A stretch of 37,488 nt of DNA, taken from assembly GCA_021823525.1 (NCBI GenBank), contig JAKANY010000013.1, positions 1 to 37,488 on the forward strand. The letters are read 5' to 3'. The stretch's first letter is position 1, and every line of letters begins with the position of its first letter. Source of the DNA: Actinomycetes bacterium (GTDB lineage Bacteria; Actinomycetota; Acidimicrobiia; Acidimicrobiales; RAAP-2). The notes below the pieces were generated by a model, which did not search any database, was not told where the DNA came from, and saw only the letters and a program-made list of their open reading frames with translations. Positions 1 through 7,309 of this stretch are shown here, piece after piece. The translations under genes and the position numbers were made by a program.

Positions 1-592
1 CGGGCGAGTTCTCGACGAACTCCTGGTTCCAGGCGTGCACGCGCGAGAGGGCCGCGAAGCCACCGGTCGTGAAGGCGCGCAGCAGGTTGAGGGTCGCCAC
101 GGACTGGTGGTAGGCGGCGAGCAGGCGCTCCGGATCGGGGCGGCGTGCCGCGGGGGAGAACTCGTCGGAGTTGACGATGTGCCCGCGGAAGGACTCGAGG
201 CGGACTCCGTCGCGCTCCTCGTAGTCCTCCGAGCGCGGCTTGGCGAACTGGCCCGCGATGCGACCCACCTTGATGACCGGGACGCCCGCGGCGTACGTCA
301 AGGCGACGGCCATCTGCAAGATGACCTTGAGCTTGTCGCGGATGGCGTTGGCCGACGCCTCGTCGAAGGACTCGGCGCAGTCGCCGGCCTGCAGGAGGAA
401 GGCGCGTCGCTGGGCGACGTCGCTCAGGTGGTCCTGGAGCCGGCGGGCCTCGCCCGCGAACACCAGGGGCGGCTTGGCGGCGAGTTCGCGCTCGACCCGC
501 GCCAAGTGATCGGCGTCGGGCCACGCCGGGCTCTGGTGGAGGGGGAGGCGGCGCCAGGAGTCGAGCGTCCAGGGTGTCGGCGCGGCTGCCAT
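1..592 (-). CDS. aroG: Class II 3-deoxy-7-phosphoheptulonate (DAHP) synthase, C-terminal part beyond window
   Basis: Condenses phosphoenolpyruvate with erythrose 4-phosphate, the first step of the shikimate pathway. The frame runs off the left edge, so only the first 197 codons are visible. I translated the reverse complement and read WTLDSWR near the N terminus, then [12 protein letters not shown], the metal-site segment [13 protein letters not shown], and [16 protein letters not shown]. These are hallmark stretches of the plant-like class II family, not of class I AroF/G/H. The Cys of GDCAESF is the metal-ligand position in the family. The ATG at 592 is preferred over an adjacent in-frame GTG (595) because a TAGGCT hexamer ends exactly 6 bases upstream of the ATG. 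The N terminus has the short plant/proteobacterial form, without the longer extension of mycobacterial AroG. Divergent from nadD. The enzyme class is near certain; the symbol is by family convention only. Confidence 0.93.
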   Translation of the reverse strand, partial: MAAAPTPWTLDSWRRLPLHQSPAWPDADHLARVERELAAKPPLVFAGEARRLQDHLSDVAQRRAFLLQAGDCAESFDEASANAIRDKLKVILQMAVALTYAAGVPVIKVGRIAGQFAKPRSEDYEERDGVRLESFRGHIVNSDEFSPAARRPDPERLLAAYHQSVATLNLLRAFTTGGFAALSRVHAWNQEFVENSP

Positions 593-598
593 CACCTC

Positions 599-604
599 AG
601 CCTA
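599..604 (-). promoter_or_regulatory. -10 box for leaderless aroG
   Basis: TAGGCT on the minus strand, with six bases (GAGGTG) between its end and the ATG at 592. This puts the predicted transcription start on the A of the start codon. No convincing -35 box is visible. Confidence 0.55.
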
Positions 605-657
605 AGCGTTGGGCGCGCGAGCCCCCCTCGGGCCCCGGGCGACGACGCTGGCCCCGT

Positions 658-663
658 TAGGCT
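658..663 (+). promoter_or_regulatory. -10 box for leaderless nadD
   Basis: TAGGCT followed by six bases (CGGGGC) and the GTG at 670. It sits only 53 bases from the opposing TAGGCT of aroG, so the 77-base spacer is a compact divergent promoter. No clear -35 box. Confidence 0.55.
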
Positions 664-669
664 CGGGGC

Positions 670-1239
670 GTGACCCTGCGGCGTGTGGGCCTCTTCGGGG
701 GCACGTTCGACCCCCCGCACTTCGGGCATGTCGCGGCCGTGCGCGCGGCGGTGCGCACGCACCGCTTCAACGTGGTGGAGGTCGCCGTGGCCGGCGATCC
801 GTACCAGAAGGTGGCGCGGGGCTACGTCCGGCCGGCGGCCGTGCGCCTGGCGATGGCGCGAGCGGCCTTCGCCGAGATCGACCACGTCGTCGTCTCGGAT
901 CGGGAGGTCCGGCGGCGCGGCCCGTCCTACACGGTCGATTCGGTGCGCGAGCTGCTGGCCGAGGTCGACGAGGTCGACCTGCTCATCGGTGCCGACCTGG
1001 TCGAGGGGCTCGACGAGTGGCACGAGGCCGGCCAGCTGCGGGCGATGGTGCGCGTGGGCGTCGTGCCGCGCCCGGGCGCCCGCCCCCAGCTGCCGGGGGG
1101 CTGGGTCGGCTACGAGATTCCGATGGATCCCGTGGACCTGTCGAGCAGCTTCGTGCGCTCGCTCACCCCGGACCGCGATGACCTGGAGGTTTACATCCCC
1201 ACGGCCGTTATTCCGCTCTACCAGGCCTCCAACGGCTAA
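670..1239 (+). CDS. nadD: Nicotinate-nucleotide adenylyltransferase
   Basis: Transfers AMP from ATP to nicotinate mononucleotide to form deamido-NAD, the step of NAD synthesis shared by de novo and salvage routes. The 189-residue product has the nucleotidyltransferase signature GTFDPPHFGH (residues 11-20) with the HxGH-type phosphate-binding motif, PSYTVDS (85-91), IGAD (106-109) and a C-terminal SSSFVR (158-163) matching the family ISSTxIR motif. The GTG at 670 puts the first strand of the Rossmann fold (VGLFGG) right after the start, as is usual, and a -10 hexamer lies 6 bases upstream. Length is at the short end of normal. nadD next to rsfS is a widespread bacterial arrangement. Its stop codon lies 12 bases before a small membrane ORF. 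Confidence 0.95.
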   Translation: MTLRRVGLFGGTFDPPHFGHVAAVRAAVRTHRFNVVEVAVAGDPYQKVARGYVRPAAVRLAMARAAFAEIDHVVVSDREVRRRGPSYTVDSVRELLAEVDEVDLLIGADLVEGLDEWHEAGQLRAMVRVGVVPRPGARPQLPGGWVGYEIPMDPVDLSSSFVRSLTPDRDDLEVYIPTAVIPLYQASNG

Positions 1240-1251
1240 GGTGCTGGCGTC

Positions 1252-1425
1252 ATGGCGGTGCGGAACTTCGAGATGGCGCCGTGGACGGGTCGCGTGGTCG
1301 AGCCCGTACCGGCGCCGCTGCGTCGGCGGAGCCGGCGCAGCCAGCGCCGTTGGGCGGCGACCGGAGTCCTGGCGGTGACGGTCCCGTTCGTCGCGGCGCT
1401 GGTGGTGCTCGGGGTGGCCCGCTGA
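1252..1425 (+). CDS. Small single-pass membrane protein, function unknown
   Basis: A 57-residue frame between nadD and rsfS, starting at ATG 1252 and ending at TGA 1423-1425. The N-terminal half is soluble and becomes strongly basic (LRRRSRRSQRR at residues 23-33). The C-terminal half is one hydrophobic helix (about residues 37-56, with GVLAVTVPFVAALVVLGV). The Arg cluster before the helix predicts N-in, C-out topology with almost nothing outside. I do not recognise a family. A TAAGGT hexamer overlapping the nadD stop (1237-1242) ends 9 bases before the ATG and might promote it and rsfS. In related actinobacteria a cell-wall LytR-type gene can occupy this spot, but no such domain is present. 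It fills an otherwise non-coding 230-base gap, which is the main argument that it is real. Confidence 0.5.
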   Translation: MAVRNFEMAPWTGRVVEPVPAPLRRRSRRSQRRWAATGVLAVTVPFVAALVVLGVAR

Positions 1426-1469
1426 GCGGCGCGGCGCTCGAGCGCCGGGGAGAACGGTCGGACGGGTAC

Positions 1470-1826
1470 GTGTCCGCGGTGGTGGCCGCCGCGGTGGCCG
1501 GAGCCGAGGAGAAGGGCGGGGAGCGGCCCGTGGCCCTCGACGTCTCGGGGCTGACTTCGGCGTTCGACGTGCTGGTCGTGGTGTCGGGGCGCTCGGATCG
1601 CCAGGTGCGCACGATCGCCGAGGAGGTCGAGCGCGTCGTCACCCGTGAGGCCGGCGTCGCGCCATTGCACGTTGAGGGACTTACGCAGGGCGAGTGGGTG
1701 GCCCTCGACTACGCGGACGTGGTCGTCCACGTGTTCGTCGACAGCGCCCGCGAGTACTACGACCTCGAGCACCTCTGGAACGCCGCGCGCGCCTACGACG
1801 GCGCGGGGCTACGCGTTGAGCAGTGA
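1470..1826 (+). CDS. rsfS: Ribosomal silencing factor RsfS
   Basis: Binds L14 on the large subunit and blocks subunit joining, lowering translation under starvation. From GTG 1470 the product is 118 residues, the normal family length. It shows VALDVSGLTSAFDVLVVVSG (21-40), RQVRTIAEEVE (44-54) and the signature run ALDYADVVVHVFV then REYYDLEHLW (78-103). The same frame extends upstream to an ATG at 1281, but that stretch reads as low-complexity Gly/Arg/Ala shadow of the small membrane ORF. No good Shine-Dalgarno precedes 1470, so the exact start is uncertain. The 3' end overlaps the convergent lipoprotein gene by 18 bases. Confidence 0.9.
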   Translation: MSAVVAAAVAGAEEKGGERPVALDVSGLTSAFDVLVVVSGRSDRQVRTIAEEVERVVTREAGVAPLHVEGLTQGEWVALDYADVVVHVFVDSAREYYDLEHLWNAARAYDGAGLRVEQ

Positions 1827-2387
1827 CCGGTAGTCGCGCACGTTCGCGATGAGGACCGGGGGTCCTGCCGGCCGCGGCAGGCGAAGGGGCGTGCCGTTGA
1901 CCAGGATCTTGATGCCCGCAGTCGCGCCCACGGCGTAGGACGTCAGGACCAGCTGTCCGACGACCATCTCCACGCGCCGCGTCCTGAGTCCCGTGAAGGG
2001 CTCCGCGAGCTCGATGTAGCCCAGGTGGTGGACGATGGTGGCCTGCAGGACCGTCATGTCGTGGGGGAGGTCCGAGGTGTAGCCCGTCTCGGTCTCGATC
2101 GTCGTGGGACCCAGCGCCAGCTCGCGCAGCACCGACAGCAGGGTCGGCGGGCGTGGCACGATGCGGCTCGACGCCGAGAGGTGACCCGTCGCGTCCACGA
2201 TGTACACCGGCTGGGTGATGAACACGACGTGACCGTCGTTGGTCCCCGGGATGGTATGACCCAGCAGGCCGAGGGGCACCGTGTGGGACGGGATGACGAC
2301 CGGCTGGCGCGAGGTGGGCACGAGCGAGCAGCCGGCCAGTGCCACCGCGGCGCCCAGGACGGCCACGACGGGGCGCAGCGCCCTCAC
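1809..2387 (-). CDS. GerMN-domain lipoprotein, reduced LpqB-like
   Basis: A 192-residue secreted lipoprotein. Residues 1-19 form a signal peptide (basic RALRP, hydrophobic VVAVLGAAVALA) ending in lipobox LAGC, with Cys20 as the predicted lipid anchor. The rest fits a GerMN domain: VFITQPVYIVDATGHL, then PPTLLSVLRELALGPT, and a VEMVVGQLVLT segment. It is the last gene of an mtrA-mtrB-lipoprotein operon; its GTG start overlaps the kinase stop by 4 bases (GTGA). In mycobacteria and relatives this position holds LpqB, which has GerMN plus a large beta-propeller and modulates MtrB. Here only the GerMN part is present. A role in tuning the kinase is inference from context. The 3' end overlaps convergent rsfS by 18 bases. 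Confidence 0.8.
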   Translation of the reverse strand: MRALRPVVAVLGAAVALAGCSLVPTSRQPVVIPSHTVPLGLLGHTIPGTNDGHVVFITQPVYIVDATGHLSASSRIVPRPPTLLSVLRELALGPTTIETETGYTSDLPHDMTVLQATIVHHLGYIELAEPFTGLRTRRVEMVVGQLVLTSYAVGATAGIKILVNGTPLRLPRPAGPPVLIANVRDYRSLLNA

Positions 2388-3775
2388 GCCGGCACCGCCT
2401 CGTGGACGGGCAGCGTGATCCGCAAGCGGGCCCCGCCCTCGGGACTCTCGAGCACGCAGACCGTCCCGCCAAGCGCGGTCACGTGATCGTGCACCAGAGA
2501 GAGGCCCAGTCCGGTGCCGTGGGCGATGCCTCGCGCGTGGGCGGCGCGCCCGCGAAAGAATCGGTCGAAAACGCGCTCGCGCTCCTCGACGGGGATCCCC
2601 GGACCCGCGTCGTCGACGTCGACCACGAGCCGGTCGCCGTCGCGGTGCACCCGCACGGCGACCACGCCGTGCGCGTAGCGCTGGGCGTTGGCGACCAGGT
2701 TCGTCATGACGCGCTCGAAGCGGCGGCGGTCGACCGCGACGAGGTCGGCCGTCGCTATCGGCTCGACCTCGATGGCGGGGGCCGGTGCGCCCAGGCGTTG
2801 CGCGGCGCTGCGAGAGGCCTGGCGGACCAGCTCGGCGGCGGGGACGATCTCGACCTCCTCGGGCAGCGCTCCCGCGTCACCGCGCGCCATTTCGAGCAGG
2901 TCGTCCACGAGAGCCAGGAAGATCGCGAGGTCGGCGCTGAGCAGGTCCAGGCTGGCGCGACCACGCGGGGACAGCTCGTCGCGGTGCTGCTGGAGGACGG
3001 CCACCGTGGTGGCCAGCGTCGTCAGCGGCGAGCGAAGCTCGTGGCTCACGTCGCTGGCGAAGCGGGCGTCGCGCTCGAGGCGGTCCACCAGGCGCGACAC
3101 CATGGTGTTGAACGACTCCGTGAGCTGCTGGATCTCCCGGTCCGGTCGGGACAGGTCCAGGCGCGTCGTCAGGTCGCCCCCGGCGATGGCTGCGGCCGCC
3201 GAGGACACCCGCTCGAGGGGCCGCACCGTCCGCCGGGCGACCCACAGTCCGCCCGCGAGGCCCACGAACATCGTCACCAGAGCGCCGATGCCCAGGACGG
3301 TCACCAGGCGGCGCAACGTGTCGTTGAGGCTCCCGAGGTGGAAGACCTCGAATACCTGGGTCTCCACGGCCGGGATCGGCACGCCCACGATGAAGATGAG
3401 CCGCCCGTTGCGCCGCAGTGTCTGCTGGACGACGTGGCCCTGGTCGACCATGGTGATGATGGTGTTCGTGACGTCGGTCGTCGCGGCGCCGTGGCTCTTG
3501 GAGAGCCACTGGTGGTGGGTGTGCACGAGCACGCTCGAATCGGTCGCCTGCTCGATCGCGTTGAGCTGGTTGGCCAGGTCCGGGGGAGAGGTGTACAGCG
3601 TGCTGCGGATGAGCGCGGCGTTGACGAAGCTCTGGCGCAGGTCGGTCTGCTGCTGGTTGCTGACCAGGACTCGCTCGAAGGCCAGGTAGGTCACGATCGC
3701 GAACAGCGAGCTGAGCAGGAGCGTCCCCACCGCGAAGGTGGCCAGGAGGCGAAGGCGCAGGCTTCGCCGACGCAT
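2384..3775 (-). CDS. mtrB: MtrB-like membrane sensor histidine kinase
   Basis: A 463-residue kinase expected to phosphorylate the regulator encoded just upstream. Order: TM1 (about 10-32), extracytoplasmic sensor region (33-155), TM2 (about 157-179), HAMP linker (180-233), dimerisation/phosphoacceptor helix with H-box FASDVSHELRSPL (His245), N-box NLVANAQRYAHG (Asn363), G1 box DAGPGIP (389-395), F-box FDRFFRG (403-409) and G2 box HGTGLGLSLV (419-428). All catalytic motifs look intact. The ATG start shares one base with the regulator's TGA (TGATG), so the pair is translationally coupled. The MtrB assignment rests on HAMP architecture and on the regulator-kinase-GerMN lipoprotein order. The signal is unknown; in other actinobacteria MtrAB links cell division and wall metabolism. 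Confidence 0.88.
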   Translation of the reverse strand: MRRRSLRLRLLATFAVGTLLLSSLFAIVTYLAFERVLVSNQQQTDLRQSFVNAALIRSTLYTSPPDLANQLNAIEQATDSSVLVHTHHQWLSKSHGAATTDVTNTIITMVDQGHVVQQTLRRNGRLIFIVGVPIPAVETQVFEVFHLGSLNDTLRRLVTVLGIGALVTMFVGLAGGLWVARRTVRPLERVSSAAAAIAGGDLTTRLDLSRPDREIQQLTESFNTMVSRLVDRLERDARFASDVSHELRSPLTTLATTVAVLQQHRDELSPRGRASLDLLSADLAIFLALVDDLLEMARGDAGALPEEVEIVPAAELVRQASRSAAQRLGAPAPAIEVEPIATADLVAVDRRRFERVMTNLVANAQRYAHGVVAVRVHRDGDRLVVDVDDAGPGIPVEERERVFDRFFRGRAAHARGIAHGTGLGLSLVHDHVTALGGTVCVLESPEGGARLRITLPVHEAVPA

Positions 3776-4449
3776 CAGCGCACCAGCTTGTACCCCGATC
3801 CCCGCACCGTCACCAGGTAGGCCGGGTTGGAGGGATCGGGCTCGATCTTGGTGCGCAGGCGCCGGATGTGCACGTCGACGAGGCGGCTGTCGCCGAAGTA
3901 GTCGTAGCCCCAGACGCGCTCGAGGAGATCCTCGCGACTCAGGACGCGACCGTCGGCGCGCGCCAGGTCGACCAGCAGGCGGAACTCCGTGGCGGTCAGG
4001 TGGAGCTCGGCGCCGTCGTTGTCGCGCACGACGCCCTCGTCGGGCAGGACCTGCAGATCGCCCAGGCGGAACGCGCCGATGGTGCGGTCGCTACGGCGGC
4101 GCAGGTGGGCGCGCACGCGAGCCAGCAGCTCCTCGGGGATGAAGGGCTTCGTGACGTAGTCGTCGGCCCCCGACTCGAGACCCCGGATCACGTCGGCCGT
4201 GTCGTCGCGCGCCGAGACGATCACGATGGGCACGTCGCTGAGGTCGCGCAGGCGCTGGCAGGTCTCGAACCCGGTCATGCCCGGCAGCATGACGTCCACG
4301 ACGGCGAGGTCGGCGGCTGCGGCGGCGAACAGGGACAAGCCGTCCTCGCCCGTGGCCGCGTCGTCCACAGCGAAGTCGGCGCCCTCGAACATCAGCCGCA
4401 GGGCGGCGCGGATGTGATCGTCGTCTTCCACGAGCAAGATGCGCGACAC
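3775..4449 (-). CDS. mtrA: MtrA-like OmpR-family response regulator
   Basis: A 224-residue DNA-binding regulator. Receiver domain (1-117): acidic pocket EDDD (8-11), phosphoacceptor Asp52 in VVDVMLPG, conserved Ser79 and Lys101 (VTKPF). Winged-helix domain (about 125-223) with the recognition-helix segment DSRLVDVHIRRLRTKIE and wing VRGSGYKL. Start is GTG 4449, preceded by a strong AAGGAG (4454-4459) 4-5 bases away, so this gene has a normal leader, unlike many others here. First gene of a three-gene minus-strand operon with the kinase and the GerMN lipoprotein, divergent from xerC. The MtrA name follows operon order; another OmpR-type identity is possible. Confidence 0.88.
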   Translation of the reverse strand: MSRILLVEDDDHIRAALRLMFEGADFAVDDAATGEDGLSLFAAAAADLAVVDVMLPGMTGFETCQRLRDLSDVPIVIVSARDDTADVIRGLESGADDYVTKPFIPEELLARVRAHLRRRSDRTIGAFRLGDLQVLPDEGVVRDNDGAELHLTATEFRLLVDLARADGRVLSREDLLERVWGYDYFGDSRLVDVHIRRLRTKIEPDPSNPAYLVTVRGSGYKLVR

Positions 4450-4469
4450 GGCTCTCCTTGACCGCCCTC

Positions 4470-4475
4470 ACACTA
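4470..4475 (-). promoter_or_regulatory. Possible -10 box of the mtrA-mtrB-lipoprotein operon
   Basis: TAGTGT on the minus strand, 20 bases before the GTG at 4449. It would give a leader of about 14 bases carrying the AAGGAG ribosome-binding site. No clear -35 box. Confidence 0.35.
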
Positions 4476-4506
4476 CCGAGAGCGCCTCGCGCGCCGGGGG
4501 CGGAAG

Positions 4507-4512
4507 TAGCCT
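4507..4512 (+). promoter_or_regulatory. -10 box for leaderless xerC
   Basis: TAGCCT with seven bases (GGAGGGC) to the GTG at 4520. The GGAGG within the spacer ends only 3 bases from the start, too close to work well as a Shine-Dalgarno, so leaderless initiation is the better reading. Confidence 0.45.
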
Positions 4513-4519
4513 GGAGGGC

Positions 4520-5413
4520 GTGGACGGGGCCGGAAACGCGCCGGCCGAGGGCTGGGCGCTCGAGGATTTCGAGGCCTGGATGACCGCTCGGGACCTGGCC
4601 GTGGCGACGCGGCGCGCGTACCGGCGTGACCTGGAGTCCTTCATTGCGGGGGCGGGCGTGCCCGGACCCGAGACCGTCTCGGCGCGGATCCTGCGCGCCC
4701 ACCTGGTGCGCCTGACCGAGGCGGGGCGCCAGCGGGCCACCGTTGCGCGACATCGTGCCGCGCTGCGCGCCTACTTCGCGTGGCTCACCGAGCGCGGTGT
4801 CCTGCCCGCGGATCCGGCGAGCCGCCTGCAGGCGCCTCGCCCGCCGGTGCGCCTGCCCACGCTGGTCGCCCGCGAGCAGCTGGCGGCGCTGCTCGACGAG
4901 GACTGGGGCGACGACGAGTGGGCGCTGCTCGACCGAGCCGTCTGCGAGGTCCTCTACGGCTCGGGGCTGCGCGTCAGCGAGCTGTGCGACCTGGATCGCT
5001 CCAGCGTCGAGTGGTCGCGGGGCACGCTGCGGGTGCGCGGCAAGGGTCGCAAGGAGCGGGTGGTGCCGCTGCACCGGCGGGGTCTGGACGCGATCCGCAT
5101 GTGGCTCGAGGAGGCCCGCGACGACGTGGCCAGCGCCGACGCACCGGTCGAGGCGCTGTTCATCAACCGGCGGGGAAACCGCCTCGGCCCGCGCGACGTG
5201 CGCCGCATCCTGGACCGGCGTGCCGCCCACGTCCACGTGCATCCCCACGCGCTGCGCCACACCTACGCGACGCACCTGCTCGAGGGTGGTGCCGACTTAC
5301 GACACGTCCAGGAGCTGCTCGGGCACGCCAGCCTGGCCACGACCCAGCTCTACACGCACGTGACCAAGTCGCGGCTCCAGTCGATCCATCACCAGACGCA
5401 CCCGCGGGGCTAG
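4520..5413 (+). CDS. xerC: Site-specific tyrosine recombinase XerC/XerD
   Basis: Resolves chromosome dimers at the dif site together with a partner recombinase and FtsK. The 297-residue product has the SAM-like core-binding domain (about 10-100) and the catalytic domain with all six residues in place: Arg151 (GSGLRVSEL), Lys175 (RGKGRKER), His243 and Arg246 (HPHALRHTYATHLL), His269 (LLGHASLATT) and nucleophile Tyr278 (QLYTHV). The frame is open further upstream, but GTG 4520 follows a -10 hexamer and starts just before the conserved fold. It lies directly before rpsB, the location of xerC in mycobacteria and streptomycetes, which is why xerC is chosen over xerD; the sequence alone does not decide this. 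ftsK is about 26 kb downstream. Confidence 0.9.
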   Translation: MDGAGNAPAEGWALEDFEAWMTARDLAVATRRAYRRDLESFIAGAGVPGPETVSARILRAHLVRLTEAGRQRATVARHRAALRAYFAWLTERGVLPADPASRLQAPRPPVRLPTLVAREQLAALLDEDWGDDEWALLDRAVCEVLYGSGLRVSELCDLDRSSVEWSRGTLRVRGKGRKERVVPLHRRGLDAIRMWLEEARDDVASADAPVEALFINRRGNRLGPRDVRRILDRRAAHVHVHPHALRHTYATHLLEGGADLRHVQELLGHASLATTQLYTHVTKSRLQSIHHQTHPRG

Positions 5414-5425
5414 TTCGACTAGCAT
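5410..5425 (+). promoter_or_regulatory. Possible rpsB promoter with overlapping palindrome
   Basis: A perfect inverted repeat CTAGT-TCG-ACTAG (5410-5422) overlaps the xerC stop codon and a TAGCAT hexamer (5420-5425) that could be a -10 box. A start near 5432 would give an rpsB leader of about 100 bases. The leader contains a short hairpin, CGCCGC-TC-GCGGCG near 5484-5497. Long structured rpsB leaders that bind S2 are known in other bacteria. No -35 box is seen, and regulation here is inference. Confidence 0.3.
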
Positions 5426-5533
5426 GGTCGGGCCCTCCCACCGTGGGCGGGTCATCAGACGAGGCCGAGGGGTATCGGACGGTCGCCGCTCGCGGCGCTC
5501 CCCGAGGTCAGCAACCGGACGAAAGGAATAGGC

Positions 5534-6487
5534 GTGGCACTGGTCACCCTGCAGGAGCTGCTGGACTCGGGGGTGCACTTCGGGCACCAGACGCGGCGTT
5601 GGAACCCCAAGATGCGCCGCTTCATCCTGGGCGAGCGAAACGGGATCTACCTGATCGACCTGCGCAAGACGCTCGCGGGGATCGAGGCCAGCTACGGCTT
5701 CATCCGCGAGTTGGTCTCCCAGGGCGGCACGGTCCTGTTCGTGGGGACCAAGAAGCAGACGCAGGGGCCCGTCGCCGACTACGCGCAGGCCTGCGGCATG
5801 CCCTTCGTCAACCAGCGGTGGCTGGGTGGCATGCTGACGAACTTCGCCACGGTCCACGGCCGCGTGCGGCGTATGAGCGAGTTGCGGACGATGCAGCGCG
5901 CGGGCGACTTCGAGGGCATGCCCAAGCGCGAGGCGCTGCGCCACGCTCGAGAGCTCGAGAAGCTCGATCGCAACCTGGGGGGCATCGCGGCACTGGATCG
6001 CGTCCCCGACGCGATCTTCGTGATCGACACCAAGAAGGAGCACATCGCGGTGACCGAGGCGCGCAAGCTCGGCGTGCCGGTCGTTGCGGTGGTGGACACC
6101 AACTGCGACCCCGACCTGGTCGACTACGTGATTCCGGGCAACGACGACGCGATTCGCGCGGGCGCCCTGATGGCGCGCTTGATCGCTGAGGCCGTCGTGG
6201 AGGGCCGCTTCATCCGTCAGAACCGCACCGCGGCGACGCGCGCCGCCCAGGCCGCGGCGGCCGAGAGTCCCGCGCCGGCCGCTCCCGCGCCGGCCGAGAG
6301 TCCCGCGCCGGCCGCTCCCGCGGCGGACGAGATGATCGCGACGCCCCCGGCGCACGACGTCGTCACGCCCGAGGCCGACGCGGCTCCGGCCGACGTGCTG
6401 GGGACCGCGCCCGCGTCCGAGGGCGACGTCGCGGCAGCCCCGGAGGATGCAGTCCAGATCCCCGCGCCGGCGACGGACCTCGACTAG
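5534..6487 (+). CDS. rpsB: 30S ribosomal protein S2 with long Ala/Pro/Glu tail
   Basis: S2 binds the small-subunit head and supports S1 and mRNA binding. The core (1-230) carries [19 protein letters not shown] near the N terminus, [11 protein letters not shown] (68-78), [10 protein letters not shown] (95-104), and [20 protein letters not shown] followed by [11 protein letters not shown] 5534 has the ribosome-binding site GAAAGGA (5521-5527) 6 bases upstream. The protein is 317 residues against about 240 in E. coli. The extra 87 residues are a disordered acidic, Ala/Pro-rich tail containing an 11-residue tandem repeat ([11 protein letters not shown], 243-264). First gene of the rpsB-tsf pair; tsf starts 30 bases after its stop. 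Confidence 0.97.
   Translation: MALVTLQELLDSGVHFGHQTRRWNPKMRRFILGERNGIYLIDLRKTLAGIEASYGFIRELVSQGGTVLFVGTKKQTQGPVADYAQACGMPFVNQRWLGGMLTNFATVHGRVRRMSELRTMQRAGDFEGMPKREALRHARELEKLDRNLGGIAALDRVPDAIFVIDTKKEHIAVTEARKLGVPVVAVVDTNCDPDLVDYVIPGNDDAIRAGALMARLIAEAVVEGRFIRQNRTAATRAAQAAAAESPAPAAPAPAESPAPAAPAADEMIATPPAHDVVTPEADAAPADVLGTAPASEGDVAAAPEDAVQIPAPATDLD
6260..6322 (+). repeat. 33-bp tandem duplication inside the rpsB tail
   Basis: Two copies of a 33-base unit beginning GCCGAGAGTCCC, at 6260 and 6293. The first 30 bases are identical, so the copies encode [11 protein letters not shown] and [11 protein letters not shown]. Identity at third codon positions indicates a recent duplication, not convergent low complexity. 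Confidence 0.85.
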
Positions 6488-6517
6488 CTCGTACGTTCAC
6501 CCGAGAAGGAGAGACAG

Positions 6518-7309
6518 GTGGCAATCACCGCCAAGGATGTGCAAGCTCTGCGCCAGGCCACGGGCGTGGGCATGATGGACGCGAAGCGGGCCCTCGAGGC
6601 CAGCGACGGCGACTTCGAGGCGGCGACGCAGTGGCTGCGGGTGCAGGGACTGGCCTCGGCCGCCAAGCGAGCGGACCGCGAGGCTGGCGAGGGCGCGGTC
6701 GCGGCTGTGCGCGACGGCGACGCGGCGGCGATCGTCGAGCTGCGCTGCGAGACGGACTTCGTGGCCAAGTCGGACGCCTTCGTCGCCCTGGTTGACGAGA
6801 TGGCCGCGCGCGTGGCCGCCGACGGCGAGGGCGCGCTGGACGATTTTCGCGAGCGGCTCGAGCAGATGCTCACGACTCTCAAGGAGAACATCTCGGTGGG
6901 TCGCGTCGTGCGCCTGGTCGCTGGCCCGGGCGAGGTGATCGACACCTACCTGCACCAGCAGGCGGGTCGTGGCGTCAACGCGGTGGCGGTCGTGGTGGAT
7001 GGAGCGACGCCCGAGTTGGTCCACGAGCTGGCTGTCCACATCGCCTTCGCTCGGCCCCAGTACGTGACGCGCGACGAGGTCCCGGCGACCGAGGTCGACG
7101 CCGAGCGCGCGACGGTCGAGGAGATCTCGCGCCACGAGGGCAAGCCGGAGGCCGCGCTGCCCAAGATCATCGAAGGTCGCCTGAACGCCTGGTTCAAGGA
7201 TCGGGTGCTGGTCGAGCAGCCCTACGTCCGCGACGACAAGCAAACCGTCTCGCAGTTCCTTCAGGGCGCGACGGTGCGGACGTTCGCGCAGGTGGTCGTC
7301 GGGTCGTGA
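6518..7309 (+). CDS. tsf: Translation elongation factor Ts
   Basis: Nucleotide exchange factor that releases GDP from EF-Tu. The 263-residue product has the N-terminal UBA-like domain with LRQATGVGMMDAKRALEASDGDFEAA, the core motif ELRCETDFVAKSDAFVALV, and the second core subdomain with VNAVAVVVDG and LAVHIAF. The C-terminal KIIEGRLNAWFKDRVLVEQPYV is typical. GTG 6518 follows AAGGAG (6506-6511) at a 6-base distance. The stop overlaps the pyrH start by 4 bases (GTGA), so tsf and pyrH are probably translationally coupled. It sits in the standard rpsB-tsf-pyrH-frr order. Confidence 0.97.
   Translation: MAITAKDVQALRQATGVGMMDAKRALEASDGDFEAATQWLRVQGLASAAKRADREAGEGAVAAVRDGDAAAIVELRCETDFVAKSDAFVALVDEMAARVAADGEGALDDFRERLEQMLTTLKENISVGRVVRLVAGPGEVIDTYLHQQAGRGVNAVAVVVDGATPELVHELAVHIAFARPQYVTRDEVPATEVDAERATVEEISRHEGKPEAALPKIIEGRLNAWFKDRVLVEQPYVRDDKQTVSQFLQGATVRTFAQVVVGS

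Noticed and set aside
35..673. Plus-strand open frame of 212 codons at the left edge
   Set aside because: Lies opposite the class II DAHP synthase, whose signature motifs are clear on the minus strand.
1281..1469. Extended rsfS start at ATG 1281
   Set aside because: Adds 63 residues of low-complexity Gly/Arg/Ala and would overlap the small membrane ORF almost entirely; RsfS is normally about 118 residues.
4439..4519. Extended xerC start at ATG 4439
   Set aside because: Would overlap the divergent mtrA start region. The added residues are not conserved, and GTG 4520 fits the -10 spacing.
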